A program made the position numbers and the translations under genes. The notes beneath the pieces are model-generated. The model was not told where the DNA came from and did not search any database. It worked only from the letters and a program-made list of their open reading frames with translations. Shown in pieces: positions 63,937-64,000 of a DNA stretch of 64,000 nt. Numbering within the stretch: the stretch's first letter is position 1; each line of letters opens with the position of its first letter. The DNA lies in NCBI GenBank assembly GCA_015056795.1, contig SVFO01000021.1, positions 1 through 64,000 on the forward strand. Reading direction: 5' to 3'. The DNA is from Lachnospiraceae bacterium. GTDB lineage: Bacteria > Bacillota > Clostridia > Lachnospirales > Lachnospiraceae.

Positions 63937-64000
63937 ATGTGGAAGTTTTGGAAGAAGAAAAAGAAAGAGGATGTGCTTGAAGAACAGTCTGCGGAAGGAG
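63937..64000 (+). CDS. ftsY: Signal recognition particle receptor FtsY (partial, 5' end)
   Basis: Only 21 codons are in the window: MWKFWKKKKKEDVLEEQSAE. A short Phe/Trp-Lys membrane-targeting start followed by an acidic stretch fits FtsY, which commonly follows smc in Clostridia. AGAGGGA precedes the ATG. The assignment rests mostly on position. Confidence 0.7.
   Translation, partial: MWKFWKKKKKEDVLEEQSAEG

Overview
The window looks like the chromosome of an anaerobic Clostridia bacterium, most likely Lachnospiraceae. This rests on the gene content: the ACT-domain/PFL-family pair, the yceD-rpmF-plsX-acpP-rnc-smc-ftsY order, a Gram-positive type IV pilus locus, Lachnospiraceae-style Rpn nuclease debris and the dispersed two-hairpin repeat. 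It also rests on strong AGGAGG ribosome binding sites and TTGACA-N17-TATAAT promoters. No database search was possible, so the family assignment is an inference.

Layout. 1-175: last bases of a 23S rRNA and the operon terminator, with no 5S gene between them. 368-7746: housekeeping and chemotaxis genes (cheV, a divergent Sir2-like gene, hisH, hisF, ung, lysA, a methyl-accepting chemotaxis protein). 8044-8915: a decayed Rpn-type nuclease gene beside tRNA-Leu(CAA). 9285-27627: an 18-kb type IV pilus locus read from one clear promoter: pilB, pilT, pilC, two prepilins, pilD, a fused pilM-pilN gene, pilO, four minor-pilin genes and a 1593-residue secreted protein. 27745-29622: a separately transcribed gene encoding eight tandem SHOCT-like modules. 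29847-30493: a Phd/RelE-type toxin-antitoxin pair. 30635-36616: NYN/LOTUS-like protein, small zinc-finger membrane protein, polA, coaE, walJ. 36656-46554: AT-rich surface and polysaccharide genes (two multi-pass GT-C-like proteins, a secreted leucine-rich protein, a UDP-galactopyranose-mutase-like flavoprotein, a Wzy-like polymerase, a small ILEI-like protein). 46591-48323: ACT and PFL-family genes. 48348-52836: a tightly packed five-gene cassette (nucleotidyltransferase, flippase-kinase fusion, HAD phosphatase, GT2, GtrA) for an unidentified surface modification. 52820-54073 (minus strand): tmcAL. 54353-56654: pta-ackA. 56718-64000: yceD-rpmF-plsX-acpP-rnc-smc and the start of ftsY.

How it fits together. 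The pilus locus has an assembly ATPase, a retraction ATPase, a platform protein, an alignment subunit fused as in GspL, major and minor pilins, and a set of H/I/J/K-type minor pilins followed by a giant secreted protein in the position where PilY1-type tip proteins sit in other systems. This is the best candidate for something undescribed. The second is the eight-module SHOCT-like protein directly downstream.

Non-coding structure is rich. A two-hairpin repeat occurs about nine times, nearly always just after a stop codon or an RNA gene, and its first stem varies with compensating changes. Between smc and ftsY lie a 44-bp repeat in both orientations and seven copies of a 53-bp tandem repeat. 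A 16-bp minisatellite precedes ung.
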